Shown piece after piece: positions 25,216 through 37,234 of a DNA stretch of 64,000 bases (the stretch's first letter is position 1; each line of letters starts with the position of its first letter). Location of the stretch: positions 2,294,001-2,358,000 of the forward strand of contig JAHREC010000011.1 in the NCBI GenBank assembly GCA_020081605.1, given 5' to 3'. The position numbers were made by a program, and so were the translations under genes. The stretch comes from Albifimbria verrucaria (Eukaryota > Ascomycota > Sordariomycetes > Hypocreales > Stachybotryaceae). The notes below the pieces were generated by a model that saw only the letters and a program-made list of their open reading frames with translations, was not told the DNA's origin and did no database searches.

Positions 25216-26051
25216 CGACTTCCTGCAGACGTCACTTGTGCTTGATCTATAGAGCCTACCAGGCAATCGATGCAAGTGACCGCAAGGAGATGCCTAGGAG
25301 CCCCTCTCCTTGACGAGAGTTTATTGTATATTTCTAGCAGCATTTGGTCGGACGTTCACGGCCGAGGTTGATGGTTTGAGGCGGCGGAACCGGGGCAGTC
25401 CAGGACCTGAGTCAGGTTCACGGAACTGCGACCTGGCCTTTTCTCCCCGCCACGAGGAGTCAAAAGATGATGGTGTCTTTTTCTGGCGTTTCGGGGAACA
25501 TTGGAACATGACTGAAGCACGCCTCATTGTACGATACCGGGCTTGCATGACGGGAAGGACATCATTTCGGTTAAGCGGCGAAAACAGGGTGCAGGGTCGC
25601 TAAGGTTGTGCTGTATATACTTTGATTTTACCAGTCATGGTGCGCGTGCTGTTTCATAGAAGACAAAGCGATGTCGAAAAAATGATTACACAGTTCTAAA
25701 AAGCGAATTTCATCTTTACTTTTGTGTGGCCCAAGGTGAACACAGCGCAGCACCGCGATGGACGTCTACGTGAAAGCGTGGATACGTGGAGACATGACTA
25801 TTTACTAAAGTGGGCAGAACCAGGTTATGGGAAGCACTCGACAGCAGTTGGTAGGACAAAATCATGTCATCAGATTCTCGGGGTCTCATTTTTTATGGCA
25901 TGGCCTACCATTACACGCAAAGATGAAACCTTCCATGCCCTTTTAGCAGATGCAAATGATCAATTGACGCCTTAGTAGACCGCCAGGCCCTTGCTCTCCC
26001 AAACTGTCCACATTTGACATTCGATGCTCAACCCTCCATCTCTGAACCATT
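25216..26051. other. Convergent 3' region, NIPA transporter / uS3
   Basis: Both flanking genes end here, so the interval should hold both 3' untranslated regions. No gene or distinct element is seen. Confidence 0.45.
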
Positions 26052-27023
26052 CTATTGCTCAGTAGGCTCGGCCTCCTCACCACCCTCCTGCTGCTCGGCC
26101 AGACGAGCGTCTTGGGCAGCCTGGGCCTGGGCAGCCTTGGCACCGTAGTCCTGGCTGATGGGCTGGAGAACAGCCTGCTCCTCCTTGGGCTCGATGATGG
26201 TGACGGCGTCAGGAGAGACTTCTGGGGCCGGCCTTGCCCTCGGGGTCGGAGCCGCGCATGATCTTGACCTTGATACCCAGGACACCCTGGCGGAGCAGGA
26301 CGTGGCGGGTAGCGCTGTCGATGAAGTCCTTGGCGGGCTGACCGGAGTGGATCATGAAGCCGTCGGTGAACTTCATGGACTTGGCACGGGCGGCACGGAG
26401 CTTGCCGGAGACGACAACCTCGCAACCCTTGGCGCCGCTCTCCATGATGAAGCGGAGGACACCATAGCAGGCACGACGGACGGCAAGACCGTTAAGCAGC
26501 TTGTAGCGGAGGGACTCGCACTGAGCGACGGCGGACAGACCACGGTTCTGGACCTTGGCGGCGTAGAGGGAGACGGAGTTCTCGGGAACTTGAATCGCTT
26601 CTGGATGAGCGAGGTGAGCTCACGGATGCGGCGGCCCTGCTCGCCGAGGACCTCCTGGGTGTGGGTGGCACGGATGATGATGTCGGTAACGGTGGGGGTG
26701 ACGCGGACCTCGACGCCAGAGTAACCCTCCTCAGCGAGCTCGCGCTGGAAGAACTCGTTCAGCTCGGCGTAGAAGACACCGTCAGCGACGAACTTTCTCC
26801 TCTTGGAGCTATAGAGTAAATCTGGTCAGCCATGGCTCTCCTCGAGGTGGTAGCGTCGTCAACAGCAAGCGGGAGGAGCACAAAAAAAGTGTCACATCTT
26901 CACGAATCCAACATCTTTTTTTTTCGTCCCTCCCTCCTTCGACGTCGACAATCCGTCTGCAACCATCGTGAACAAGGACAGGAAGAGAAGCAAGACTCAC
27001 ATCTGAGTTCCGGGGTGAGCCAT
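26052..27023 (-). CDS. RPS3: 40S ribosomal protein uS3
   Basis: Ribosomal protein uS3 sits at the mRNA entry channel of the small subunit. Exon 1 encodes MAHPGTQ. After an intron of about 185 bp comes [20 protein letters not shown], then the KH domain ([32 protein letters not shown]). Next are [45 protein letters not shown] and the C-terminal [12 protein letters not shown]. Three one-base losses break the frame: coding-strand C at 26584-26586 (FPEN), at 26224-26227 and at 26212-26213. With them restored the segment reads GPQKSLPDAVTI, as in other fungi. Length (about 265 residues) is normal for the family. A gene this essential cannot carry three real frameshifts, so it is good evidence that the breaks are sequence errors. 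Confidence 0.96.
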
Positions 27024-27723
27024 CTTGGATATGTGTGAAGGTCGAGGTGATTGACGAGTCTTCGTACTGCGGCGCTTGGGAGGACAAGAGGTCGGGTTTC
27101 GCGATCCTGGAAGCGAGGGTGGATTGGCGATTGCTAGAATGGCTCTGCAATTTTCGGGACCTGTGGGTTGAGCCCTAATGTGCATTGACCCCACTTTTGT
27201 TTTCCTCTTCGGGGGCCTTTGGTTGTGCGTCGCACGTGTGGCTAGTGCTAAGCCGTATGTGGCTTGTATGGCCCGTAGACAATGCATTAGCGGAACATCC
27301 TTTCACCGGGAAGTGTCGAAGCTCTTGGCCCGAGGACTAACCTACAGTACAGGGCGACGACGACGAAGCCTTGCACGTTTCAATGGTCATCAGGTTGCTG
27401 CCCACCTTATCAAGGCACCCGCTTATCAAGGTCCCTCCTCTGAACCACCCCACCCCTGCTTACACTTAGATCTGCTGCCCACCTTGCCTGACCTCACTCA
27501 TGACACCAGAAACACCGTAGTGCTTGGGCCGTTACGACGGTGCCTTCCGGATCTGGACCCTGCAGACAAGTCATTACTGCTTGGTGCCGGAGCTTTGGGA
27601 GCTTCCTCTCCATCTACTTTTCGCCGTCTCCTTTCTCCCTCCCCACCGTCATCCATATTGTCTCCCCAGTATAACCCTTACACGGCGCTCCTTGTCAGTA
27701 GCCGCCTGTGCAATCCACTCGGG
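27024..27723. promoter_or_regulatory. Bidirectional intergenic region, uS3 / Ymr1-like phosphatase
   Basis: The uS3 gene starts on the left (minus) and the phosphatase on the right (plus), so both promoters must lie in this 700-bp interval. C/T-rich stretches occur at 27560-27680. No specific motif is assigned. Confidence 0.4.
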
Positions 27724-30105
27724 ATGGAGGCCAAAAGGTATGTTGCAGCCATGCCTCGCCCGGCGCATGTTGTCGCCTCGGAGCTCTGACGCTCTCCTCA
27801 GATCATCGCAAATGTCCAGGGCATTTACGGTGGTCAAACTACCAATGGCACCCTGCGACTGACCGACTACCATCTCGTCTTCTGCGCCCCCGTCGACCAG
27901 TCCGGAACCGCTCCGCAAGATCCGTCGGTCCCTCCTAAGGTTAGAGAGAGATGGATTACCTTCCCCATGCTCTCGCACTGCACGTTCCGACCCATGCCGC
28001 CTCACTCTCGACAATCCTCTTCCATACGTGTGCGATGCCGAGACTTTACCTTTGTCACGTTCAACTTTGCAGACCATGAGACCGCGCGAGATGCTTTCGA
28101 GTTCATCAAGACAAGAACGTGTAAGCTCGGTACCGTCGAGAAGCTATATGCCTTCAGCCATAAGCCCTTGAAGATGGAGAAGGAAGTCAATGGCTGGGAG
28201 TTCTATGATCCCAAGGCAGAATTTCGTAGGCAGGGTATTAGTGAAAAGCTACCCGACAAAGGCTGGAGGATTACCACTGTCAACAAGGACTATACCTTCT
28301 GCGACACATACCCGGCCTTCCTCGTTGTGCCGTCCAAGATATCCGACAACGTTCTCAAGTACGCGCGCGAGTTCCGTTCGAGGAATCGCATACCTGCCTT
28401 GTCCTACATTCACCCGGTCAACAACTGCACCATCACACGTAGCTCACAGCCTTTGGCCGGCATCACCCGGAAGACAAATGTTCAGGACGAGAAGCTGGTG
28501 GCTGCCTCGTTCTCGGCTTCAATGCCGACGGGCTCCGAAGACACGACTCAATGTCTAGTCAGCATGACGTGTCCAACGGAGCATCCATAGAGTCAGAACT
28601 GTCAGAGACTGAGCGTTTTGAGGACGAGCTCATTTCCAAATCTGCAGCCATGTATGATGAGAAGACTGGAAAGCGCTTGATCTACGGCGCCCAACAGAAG
28701 AACCTGATTGTCGACGCTCGGCCTACTATCAATGCCATGGTCAACCAGGTCCAGGGTATGGGGTCGGAGAACATGGACAAATACAAGTTTGCGGAGAAGA
28801 TTTTCCTTAGTATCGAAAATATTCACGTTATGCGCAGCTCACTGAACAAGGTGGTGGATGCATTGAAGGATGCAGACATCTCGCCTTTGCCGCCCAACCG
28901 GGAGCTACTACAGCAGAGTGGCTGGTTGCGGCATATCCATGATGTCCTTGATGGTTCTGCTATTATTGCTCGACAAATCGGCATCCATCATTCACATGCG
29001 CTGATTCACTGCTCGGACGGTTGGGATCGCACAAGTCAGTTGAGCGCGTTAGCGCAGATCATGCTTGATCCTTATTATCGAACTATGGAGGGATTCATTG
29101 TCCTGGTTGAAAAGATTGGCTCTCATTTGGCCACATGTTTAGATTGCGTTCCGGACATCTGAACCACGAAGATTGGTTCAAGGTGGAGAAGGATGCTTTC
29201 GCCGGTTCCATTGTTCAGCCTGGTGAGAACGACGGTCGTAATGATGCCTTCCAAAATGTCCTCAGCGGCGCCAAACGTTTCTTCAACCAAAACAAAAACG
29301 AAGATGCTGCTGATCTTGCCGCTGCTGGAGAACAAGCATCTAGCAAGGTTGTCAATGATGAAGCAACTACGCCGAAAATGGTCAGCCCTGTCTTTCACCA
29401 ATTCCTAGACTGCACCTACCAGCTGCTGCGGCAGAACAAGACTCGATTCGAGTACAATGAAAGATTCTTAAGACGACTTCTCTACCATCTGTACTCGTGT
29501 CAATACGGAACGTTCCTCTATAATTCAGAGAAGCAGAGACGGGATGCTCGGGTGATGGAGAGAACATCTTCTGTCTGGGACTACTTCCTTTGCAGGAGGG
29601 CTGAGTTTACCAACCCTGACTACGACCCAACGGTCGATGATCTTGTCAAGGGTCGCGAACGAATGATTTTCCCTCGGCTGAAAGAAATTCGCTGGTGGTA
29701 CCAGCTCTTTGGTCGCACGGATGATGAGATGAACGGTGCTCTAAACGCCGCCGCTCTAGCTGAGATTGACCGTCAGGCCGCCGTATCAAACCTCCAGTAT
29801 CCCAGCGTCGTGCAAACCGACTCACCTCGATCATCTGGATCAACACCAAGGCCACCATCACTGCCCACGAGTCACTCAGTTCTCACTGGAGTTGAGACCG
29901 CGCACCAGACGTTGACACCACCAACGAATCATCCTTCATTGCGGCGAAGCGCATCCGCTGAAGGGCGAGCCCTTTCGCAGCACTCAGAGATGGCATCGCT
30001 GGTCTGAATATTGGCAGAGGCGTACTAGGCAACGTGGGTCGGAACAGTGAATCAGAAGCCCCTCGACCTGCTCGAAGCGATCAAGAGCTACGAGAGATGA
30101 CATAG
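27724..30105 (+). CDS. YMR1: Myotubularin-type phosphoinositide 3-phosphatase
   Basis: This protein removes the 3-phosphate from PI3P and PI(3,5)P2 on endosomal and vacuolar membranes. After a short first exon (MEAKR) comes a GRAM/PH-like part (VQGIYGGQTTNGTLRLTDYHLVF). The myotubularin phosphatase core follows (FYDPKAEFRRQGI, NKDYTFCDTYPAFLVVPSKI, RSRNRIPALSYIHP). The active-site CX5R loop HCSDGWDRTSQLSA is at about 29010-29050, followed by RTMEGFIVLVEKDWLSFGHMF. The C-terminal tail is Ser/Pro-rich and disordered. Frames break near 27737 (G), 28519 (after FSAS), 29113-29114 (G) and 29977-29980, each consistent with one lost base. Beyond 30105 another frame continues with protein-like composition to 30546, so the true C-terminus may be longer. 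Confidence 0.9.
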
Positions 30106-30942
30106 AAGGTCATGTTTCCACAAGTGGATCCAGCACCCTACTTGATCGTCGAAACCCAGGACACAACCCGATACAACTTTCCCCGTCCACGCCCATCACC
30201 ATTACAACCTATCAAAGAAAACGACCGACTAGAAGCGGACCAAATGGGCCTTCGCAGCGCACCTACCGGCCTTGGCAGCGATTGGGAGCTTGTCCCGTCA
30301 CAAATGATGGATAGCAGTAGCGATGAGGATGTTTCACGCAACGTTCTAAGCGGATGTTGTCTCGATTGTTGCAAAAGTGGCTGTTCGAGGAAACCATCGG
30401 AGCTGATCAAGTTCAGGGTTTCCGGCCATGTCACATCATTAAAGACAAGGCTGCTTCAGCAGGGCAGGAAGAAACTTTCCATGATGAAGTCGCATTCTTC
30501 CCTAGACCTCACCACGTTGGCCATGAACAAAGTGGAGAGCGCATGATGAAAACGGATCCAAACCCCAAAGCAATTCTACAAAGAAGCATATCATTGCTGG
30601 TTGCGTGGCATTTCGTGGCCAGCAGCGGCACCACAGCGTTTCAATTTTCATATTTAATAATCGATGAGCAGCTCACATGGTGGCGTTTTGATTGGAGAAC
30701 TTAGAGATACAGACAAGAAATCATGCCTTGGGGCTCGCTTACTTGCTTGTCATTTCTTTTATGTGTTTGAGTGATCTTCATCTATTCGTGACAAATCATC
30801 TCGACTTTAACACGTAGGACGTGGTCTACATAAGGCAGTAATCCTCTTTCCCATGTCTTCAGTTTAGGCCCCTCCCTCTTTTTCCTTCCATCCTTTGTCT
30901 CATGTCCCGTGTCAAGTGTACTGGTGTGAACCCATCGCTCGT
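30106..30942. other. Convergent 3' region, Ymr1-like phosphatase / PheRS beta
   Basis: The first part (30112-30546) contains an open frame with acidic and Ser-rich composition that may be the frameshifted C-terminus of the phosphatase. The remainder holds no gene. Confidence 0.4.
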
Positions 30943-32929
30943 CTATAAGAAAACCTCCAGGTTGATCTCCAGAGTGCTGACGGGGTATCTATGAAATAGT
31001 TAGTCTAAAAACTTCTATGGCCAGGTATGGGTGTGGGAATAGGGGATGTTACCTTATGTCAAACTTCTCCAGCACAGTGGGGTGCAGGATACCGAACTCG
31101 CCAATGCGCTGCTCCTTGCCTCCCAGGCGCAGGTAGACGGCGGCGGCGTGGCCAGCGAAGAAGGTCTCCTCGTTGAGCTCCTCGATCCAGTAGCCGTCGG
31201 GCTTGCTGGGGTTCTGAGCAACGTTGAAATCGGGGCTCTTGCCAGCGAGGCCTTCCTCGTGGGTGACGAAGGCGGTGCGCAGCATGAGCAGGACACGGTC
31301 GAGCAGACCGTGCACCATCTCGAAGCCACTTGTCTTGCCGCACCAGGCGGCGGCGAAGTGACGCTCGTTGCGGGCCTTGCGCTCGAGAGACTCGTCCTTG
31401 AAGGCAACGTCGGCGACCTCAAAGATCTTGATGGGGACACCGTAGCCCTTGTTCTCACGGATGGTCTTGAGGAGACCGGGGAGGAGAGAGGTGCGGACAA
31501 CCTGGTACTCGGCAGTCTTAGGGTTGGCGAGGCGGATGACGGTGTTGCCGTCGTCCTTGCGGTTGAGCCAGGCGAAGTTCTCATCGTGGCTGCAAAGAAT
31601 GAGAGGCATGACCTCGCTCCAGCCGGCCATGGCAGTCTCAATGCGGATGATGTCGGCGAGCTTGTTGACCATAAGAGGTGCGCCAACAGTGGCGCTACGG
31701 TTGGGCGAAGTGCGAGGCAGGTTGTTGTAACCGTAGCAGACGGCCAAATCCTCCATGACGTCGCACTGGTGCAGAACGTCGGCACGGGTGGGAGGAACGA
31801 TAACCTGCAGGAGGTTGGCGTCGGTAGACGAGGGCTTTGAGGTGTAGGACATCTTGGAGAGCAGCTTGCAGAGCTGCTCAGGGGTCTGGGACAGACCAGT
31901 GCAGCTGTTCAGGTAGTCGATCTCGACATCGAAGACGCGGGGCGTCAGGGAGGGAGTAACACGGGTCAGATCGTTGTGCTCAGAGACGATCTTGACGGGC
32001 TCCACGGTGAAGGGCTCCTCGCAGTACATGGAGAACATGGTGACCATCATGTCGGTGACGATCTGCAGCTTGGTAAGGTCGGTGGCGGTCATCTCGATGA
32101 AGACGTTGGTGGTGTTGAGGGTGATCTTGGAGTGGTCGCCGTTGATGATAGGCGGCAAGGAGCAGACGACGCGGTCTGAGTCGTAGATGACGGGGTATAC
32201 CGAGGAATCCCGGATGATGGGGAGGAATTTGCCCAGGTTCTTGTCGTTCTCGTAGAAGGCCATCAGCTCCTCGCCGTTCATGGTCTTGGACTGGTTCAGA
32301 GGCTTGAAGGAGATGTCCTTGGGAGGGAGAGCCTCGTAGGTGAAAGGACCCTTGACGGTGTCGAGATCATGGGTTCCGATGGCGACGAGGGTTCGGTTTC
32401 GGGCCAGGTTCTGGTGCAGCTTGTCCTGCAGGGAGATGAAGGAGTTGTAGCGTTCGGGGTGAACTTGATGTTGCGCAGGACGGCGCCGGCAACGTAGGGT
32501 CGGATCTTGAGCGTGTCGGGGTGACGGTGATGGTCTGGGCTTGGGCATCCTTGGGCTCGACGATCTTGAAGTTGGGGGCTCTACGCGACCGCGGAAGATG
32601 TTGAGGTTGAGGGCGATGCCCTCGAAGCAGAGCATGTCATATCGGTTGGCGGGGATTTCGATCTTGAGCTGGGGAGGCTCCTGCTCGCCATTGACGACAG
32701 GTCGGTCCTGGCCCTCAGTGTCCTCGTCAAGCTCGATGCCGAACTCGAAGCATAGGTCCTCGAACTCCTCGGTCGTGAACCTGGATCACGGGGCGTGAGC
32801 TGGTGAGCATGGGGAGAGACGTGGTGATATTGGGCATAGCGGGGAGAGGGATGGATGGAGGGGCAGCTTTACGCACTTCTGACCGAGGGCCTCGTAGAGC
32901 TTGTACTTGTCGACGGAGATGGTCGGCAT
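30943..32929 (-). CDS. FRS1: Phenylalanyl-tRNA synthetase beta subunit (cytosolic)
   Basis: This is the beta chain of the alpha2-beta2 cytosolic PheRS. It starts MPTISVDKYKLYEALGQ with an intron soon after. The B3/B4 and B5 regions follow: EIPANRYDMLCFEGIALNLN, GTHDLDTVKGPFTYEALPP, IINGDHSKITLNTTNVFIE, SKMSYTSKP and VPPTRADVLHQCDVMEDLA. The catalytic-like core contains CSHDENFAWLN, RTSLLPGLLKT and KIFEVADVAF. The last exon, after an intron at about 30994-31055, restores the expected ending YPVSTLEINLEVFL. Three coding-strand C losses in G runs (32574-32578, 32518-32521 and 32456-32459) scramble only the stretch between PPNFKIVEPKDAQAQ and FTPERYN. Together they return to frame. Length, about 600 residues, is normal. 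Confidence 0.96.
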
Positions 32930-34441
32930 GGTGCCAGTAGGTTGTCAATGGCTCAGCCGCTGAGATTGTTGCCCGGCGAAGATCACGACCTGGTGGTTCG
33001 TTTCCAAGGGAGCTGGTGCGTCTGGACGGGCGCGATGCGGCTTGAGTCACAGGAAATTTTAGGTCTTCAGTACAACGACCGTTGCAGCCGTCAGTCAGGG
33101 TACGGGCGGGTAAGGAGAGACTTGGGATTCTGCTGGGAGAGAGGCGGAGGGGCTAGGTACTTGCTTAACCCGCCGCTCCCAGTTGCGATGGCGGGGTCGT
33201 CGAAAAGGTGGAGGAAGAGTTACCATGGATTTCCGATAGCGGTCAGTGGCGGCGCTTTCGCGTGGTACCTCAACAGGCACCTGCACGTTAACCCTGCACA
33301 GCCTGTACAGCAGCCAAGTACAGGATACAGCAGGGCCAATACAGTACACCAACCTGTGGCGGGAAATCATCCTGGAAACACGGCAATTAGCCCAAGTACC
33401 TACCAGCCTGGAGATACAGTACAAGGCACTAACCAAGTGCTTTCGCCAAATCTCGATGATGTCTATTGCCAAACCTTGTGCTTGGTGGGAGGGCGTCTCT
33501 CCTCTCGTCCAGGTGAAGAGGAAAATTCAGATAGGTAGTCAGATTGCCAGAACGCAATGCCTAGAAATCGGCCTAATACGTCTACACAGAATTGAATTTG
33601 GATTTTGGCTTCCCTGTTGAGAGGGTGCTCACGGAATAGGAGGAGCTTCATCAGATAAGGTAGCAATTACCTCTCTCGACTTTCCAAGCATTTCTTCAGG
33701 TGTCGTGCCCCGCCAAAGTACCGTGGACACAGAAGGGCGGGAAAGGAGAGCCAGGCCAGCAGCTGGGTTATCCTGCTGTATTAGGTATTAGAGCCTGGTA
33801 CCTGAGAGGAGGTAATTGGATCCACCCTTTGTACCGCCGAGGTACCGCCCAGCGCAGTCCCTCATCTCCAGTGACCCCTCGGCGGGCAGCAAGTACAAGG
33901 GGCGGTACCTGGCCAGCACCTCCCACAGGCAGTCGCAGCCGCTGTCAATTCCCAATGTTAGGTCTACCCAAGAGCAAGGCAAGTAACCGCCTGAGCCCAA
34001 GGTACATGCGCCTACACAATTCGTTCGTTTCGCTTGCTCGAGCCAGCCTCGACATCAGATACACCACAGCCCACTCTTCCCTCCTCCTCCATACCATACC
34101 TTACCTCACCTCACCCTTTGGATCTTATACATACCCACGATCCCACCCCCACCCTCACCCTCACCGGCAGGCTTCGACGTCGACGTCGCGCCTGATCTCA
34201 TCTCCTCCGCCGACAGCACCAGCAGCACATACATTCGAAGGGGTCCCGCTCCCCGGTCTGCCCAAACTCTGTGTGTGCTGGCACGCTGCGCAAATCATTG
34301 CATCACCCACACACGCGATCCTTCAGCGACCCCTTCAAAAGCCATCCTCACCTCGATACCCGATCAACAACAAGCCCTGCCGCGATACAAACACATCTGG
34401 GGTCTCGCTCCTCCGTACGCGCATCCGCCGCTTGATTCACA
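32930..34441. promoter_or_regulatory. Bidirectional intergenic region, PheRS beta / PP2A-A
   Basis: This is a 1.5-kb divergent promoter interval. The centre (33280-33920) is rich in GTAC-containing units (ctgtacag, gtacagg, aggtaccgcc, ggcggtacctgg). The right side is a C/A- and C/T-rich leader with CCCTCAC-type repeats near 34140. No gene is supported. Confidence 0.45.
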
Positions 34442-36762
34442 ATGGCTGACGCGCCCAACGCCAACGACGAGCTGTATCCCATTGCAGTTCTCATTGACGA
34501 GCTGAAGGTAGGGCGGTGACGCTTGCCTCTCTGCATCCGCCCGCGACCCTCTCCCTGCTGACTTTCGCTTGCAGCACGATGATGTCCTGCTCCGCTTGAA
34601 CGCCATTCACCGGCTCTCCACCATCGCCCTCGCCCTTGGTCCTGAGCGCACTCGGGAGGAGCTTATCCCTTTCCTCGATGGTCAGTCGCCTGCTTCTCCG
34701 TGACCTTGTTCTTCTCCTCCCATCCATTCCAGCCATCTAACCTCTGTTCTGAATTGTAGAGTCGGTCGAGGACGAAGATGAGGTCCTGGTTGCTCTGAGC
34801 GAGGAGCTCGGCAGCTTCATAGAGTATGTTGGAGGTTCCCAGTGGGGACATGTCCTTCTCTCCCTCTCGAGAACCTCGCTGCCATCGAGGAACCCGTAGT
34901 ACGAGACAAGGTGATTACTCCTCGCCGCACCAATTTTTCCAGCCCGGCGTCAAATCCACTGACCATCCCATTTCTAGGCCGTCGAGTCGCTCAACAAGAT
35001 TTGCGAAGAGCTCTCACCGCAACAGGTCGAGGAGTACTTTATCCCGCTGACCCTTCGTCTATCAAAGGCGGATTGGTTCACCTCCAAGGTTTCCGGATGT
35101 GGCCTCTACACGATCCCCTACAAGAAGGTCTCGCCTCCAGTCCAAGAACAGCTCCGCCAGCAGTTCGGTTTGCTCGTCCACGATGAGACGCCCATGGTCC
35201 GTCGCCAAGCCGCCACCAACCTCGCCAAGTTTGTCAAGGAGATGCCAGCCTCGATCGTCATCGACGAGGTCATTGCCCTGTTCCAGCACCTTGTTCAGGA
35301 CGACCAGGACAGTGTCCGATTACTCACCGTCGAGATTCTCATTTCTATCGCTGAGGTCGTGCCCAAAGAGCAGCAGGCTAGCCATGGCGTGCTGCTGACC
35401 TCTCTCCGCAACCTGATAGAAGATAAGAGCTGGAGAGTCCGATACATGATTGCGGACAGGTTTGAAAAGGTTGGAATCGCTTCTGCACGCTCTATTGAGA
35501 AGTTACTAACAAAAATGCAGATTGCCAAGGCAGTTGACGAGGAGGTTGTGTCACGAGATCTGGTTCCGGCCTTTGTGAAGCTGTTGAAGGACAACGAGGC
35601 CGAAGTCCGAACCGCTATTGCCGGTCAGATTCCCGGCTTCTGCTCCCTTGTCGACCGATCGGTTCTCCTCTCCGATATCATGAGCAGCATTGAGGATCTC
35701 GTCTCCGACACTTCCCAGCACGTGCGCGCTGCCCTCGGTACGCAGATCAGCGGCTTGGCCCCTATTCTTGGCAAGCAAGAGTATGTTACCGGATATTCTA
35801 GATACCACCTCGTCGTTAGCTGACCATCTCGTAGAACCATCGACCATCTTCTCCCCATGTTCCTGCAGATGCTCAAGGACGAATTCCCTGAGGTCAGACT
35901 CCACATCATCTCCAAGTTGGAGCTCGTCAACCAAGGTATGTCGTTTGTTAGGAACTGTATGAGGACAATCGGGCTCACCATTGGCAGTTATTGGCATCGA
36001 CCTGCTCTCCCAGTCCCTTCTCCCAGCCATTGTCCAGCTGGCCGAGGACAAGCAATGGCGTGTGCGCCTCGCTATCATCGAGTACATTCCCCTCCTCGCC
36101 AGCCAACTCGGTGTTCAGTTCTTCGACGAGAAGCTCAGCAACCTCTGCATGGGCTGGCTCGGCGATACCGTCTTCTCCATTCGTGAGGCTGCCACTCATA
36201 ACTTGAAGAAGCTTACCGAGGTATTCGGCGTCGAGTGGGCTAGCGAGGCCATCATCCCCAAGGTCATGGCCATGGGCTCCCACCCCAACTACCTCTACCG
36301 AATGACCACTTGCTTCGCCATCTCGGTACGTTTCAGCTCATCCTTGCCTAAGCATTAGTCTCCTTGAGAGGTCACCGTACTGGACTCGTACTAATCCTTT
36401 AATAGACCCTTACATCTGTCGTCAGCGTGGACGTCATCGCCAAGTCGATCATCCCTATGCTGGATGACCTTGTTCAGGACGACATCCCCAACATCAGGTT
36501 CAACGTTGCCAAGACATACTTGGTGTTGATCAAGGCACTGCAGCGCCTGCCCGATGAGGGTACGATATACACCCTGGAGAAGGAGGGTGCGGAGATGGTG
36601 CCATCCCAGCGGGGACTTGAGCTCATTCAGCAGCGCATCGTGCCTAACCTCAGCAAACTACAAAAGGATGATGATGTGGATGTCCGATACTTTGCGACGA
36701 CGGCGGCGGCCGAAGCGAATGGAACCTCGGGTGGCGGAGAGCCTATGAACACATCACCATAG
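34442..36762 (+). CDS. TPD3: PP2A scaffold subunit A (HEAT repeat protein)
   Basis: The structural A subunit of protein phosphatase 2A holds the catalytic C and regulatory B subunits. It begins [22 protein letters not shown] (first exon 34442-34507, donor GTAGGG). It then reads through HEAT repeats across at least six short introns: [100 protein letters not shown] and [15 protein letters not shown]. It ends [18 protein letters not shown]. Length, about 615 residues, fits the family (roughly 590-620). One break near 34858-34864, between HVLLS and [16 protein letters not shown], is fixed by one added C. Confidence 0.96.
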
Positions 36763-37234
36763 ATGAGAGAGACGTAATGAAGCAATTCCCGTTGCCAGAT
36801 TTGTTCAATGCTGCTCCTGCCGCTAAGGATTCATATGTGCAAATGGAGCATATTTCCCAAACTGTTTGATCCTAATATTCACTTGAAGTCATGGCTCTAG
36901 CGCATATAAAGGGGTGAGGTTCCAGCTGAGCAGAATAGGTTCGATCACCACACAGGCCAGAAAAAGTCGATTCACGAGAAGTAACACAGATCTCATCGAT
37001 TGAGTGCCAAGACACTACCATGAGAGGGAGTGATGCATGTTGTGGACAGATCGATGTATGATATAGGTTACCTTTACTGAAGTCGAGACAATATACAAGC
37101 TATGGTGATTCCTAACATAGGTACTATTGAACAGCAGTGGGATCTCACTTGAGTGCATGCACAGTAGGGTGGTGGCAACAATGGATCCAGCCTTGCCAAA
37201 CGATAAAGAACAGGCAAAAACAGTGGTATTTGTG
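36763..37234. other. Convergent 3' region, PP2A-A / Efm4
   Basis: Both neighbouring genes end here. No coding frame or structured element is recognised. Confidence 0.4.

Noticed and set aside
31046..31840. 264-codon plus-strand frame opposite PheRS beta
   Set aside because: Antisense shadow caused by codon bias of the conserved synthetase gene.
34130..34170. Telomere-like CCCTCAC repeats
   Set aside because: Only a few units, not the CCCTAA fungal telomere repeat, and placed between two housekeeping genes.
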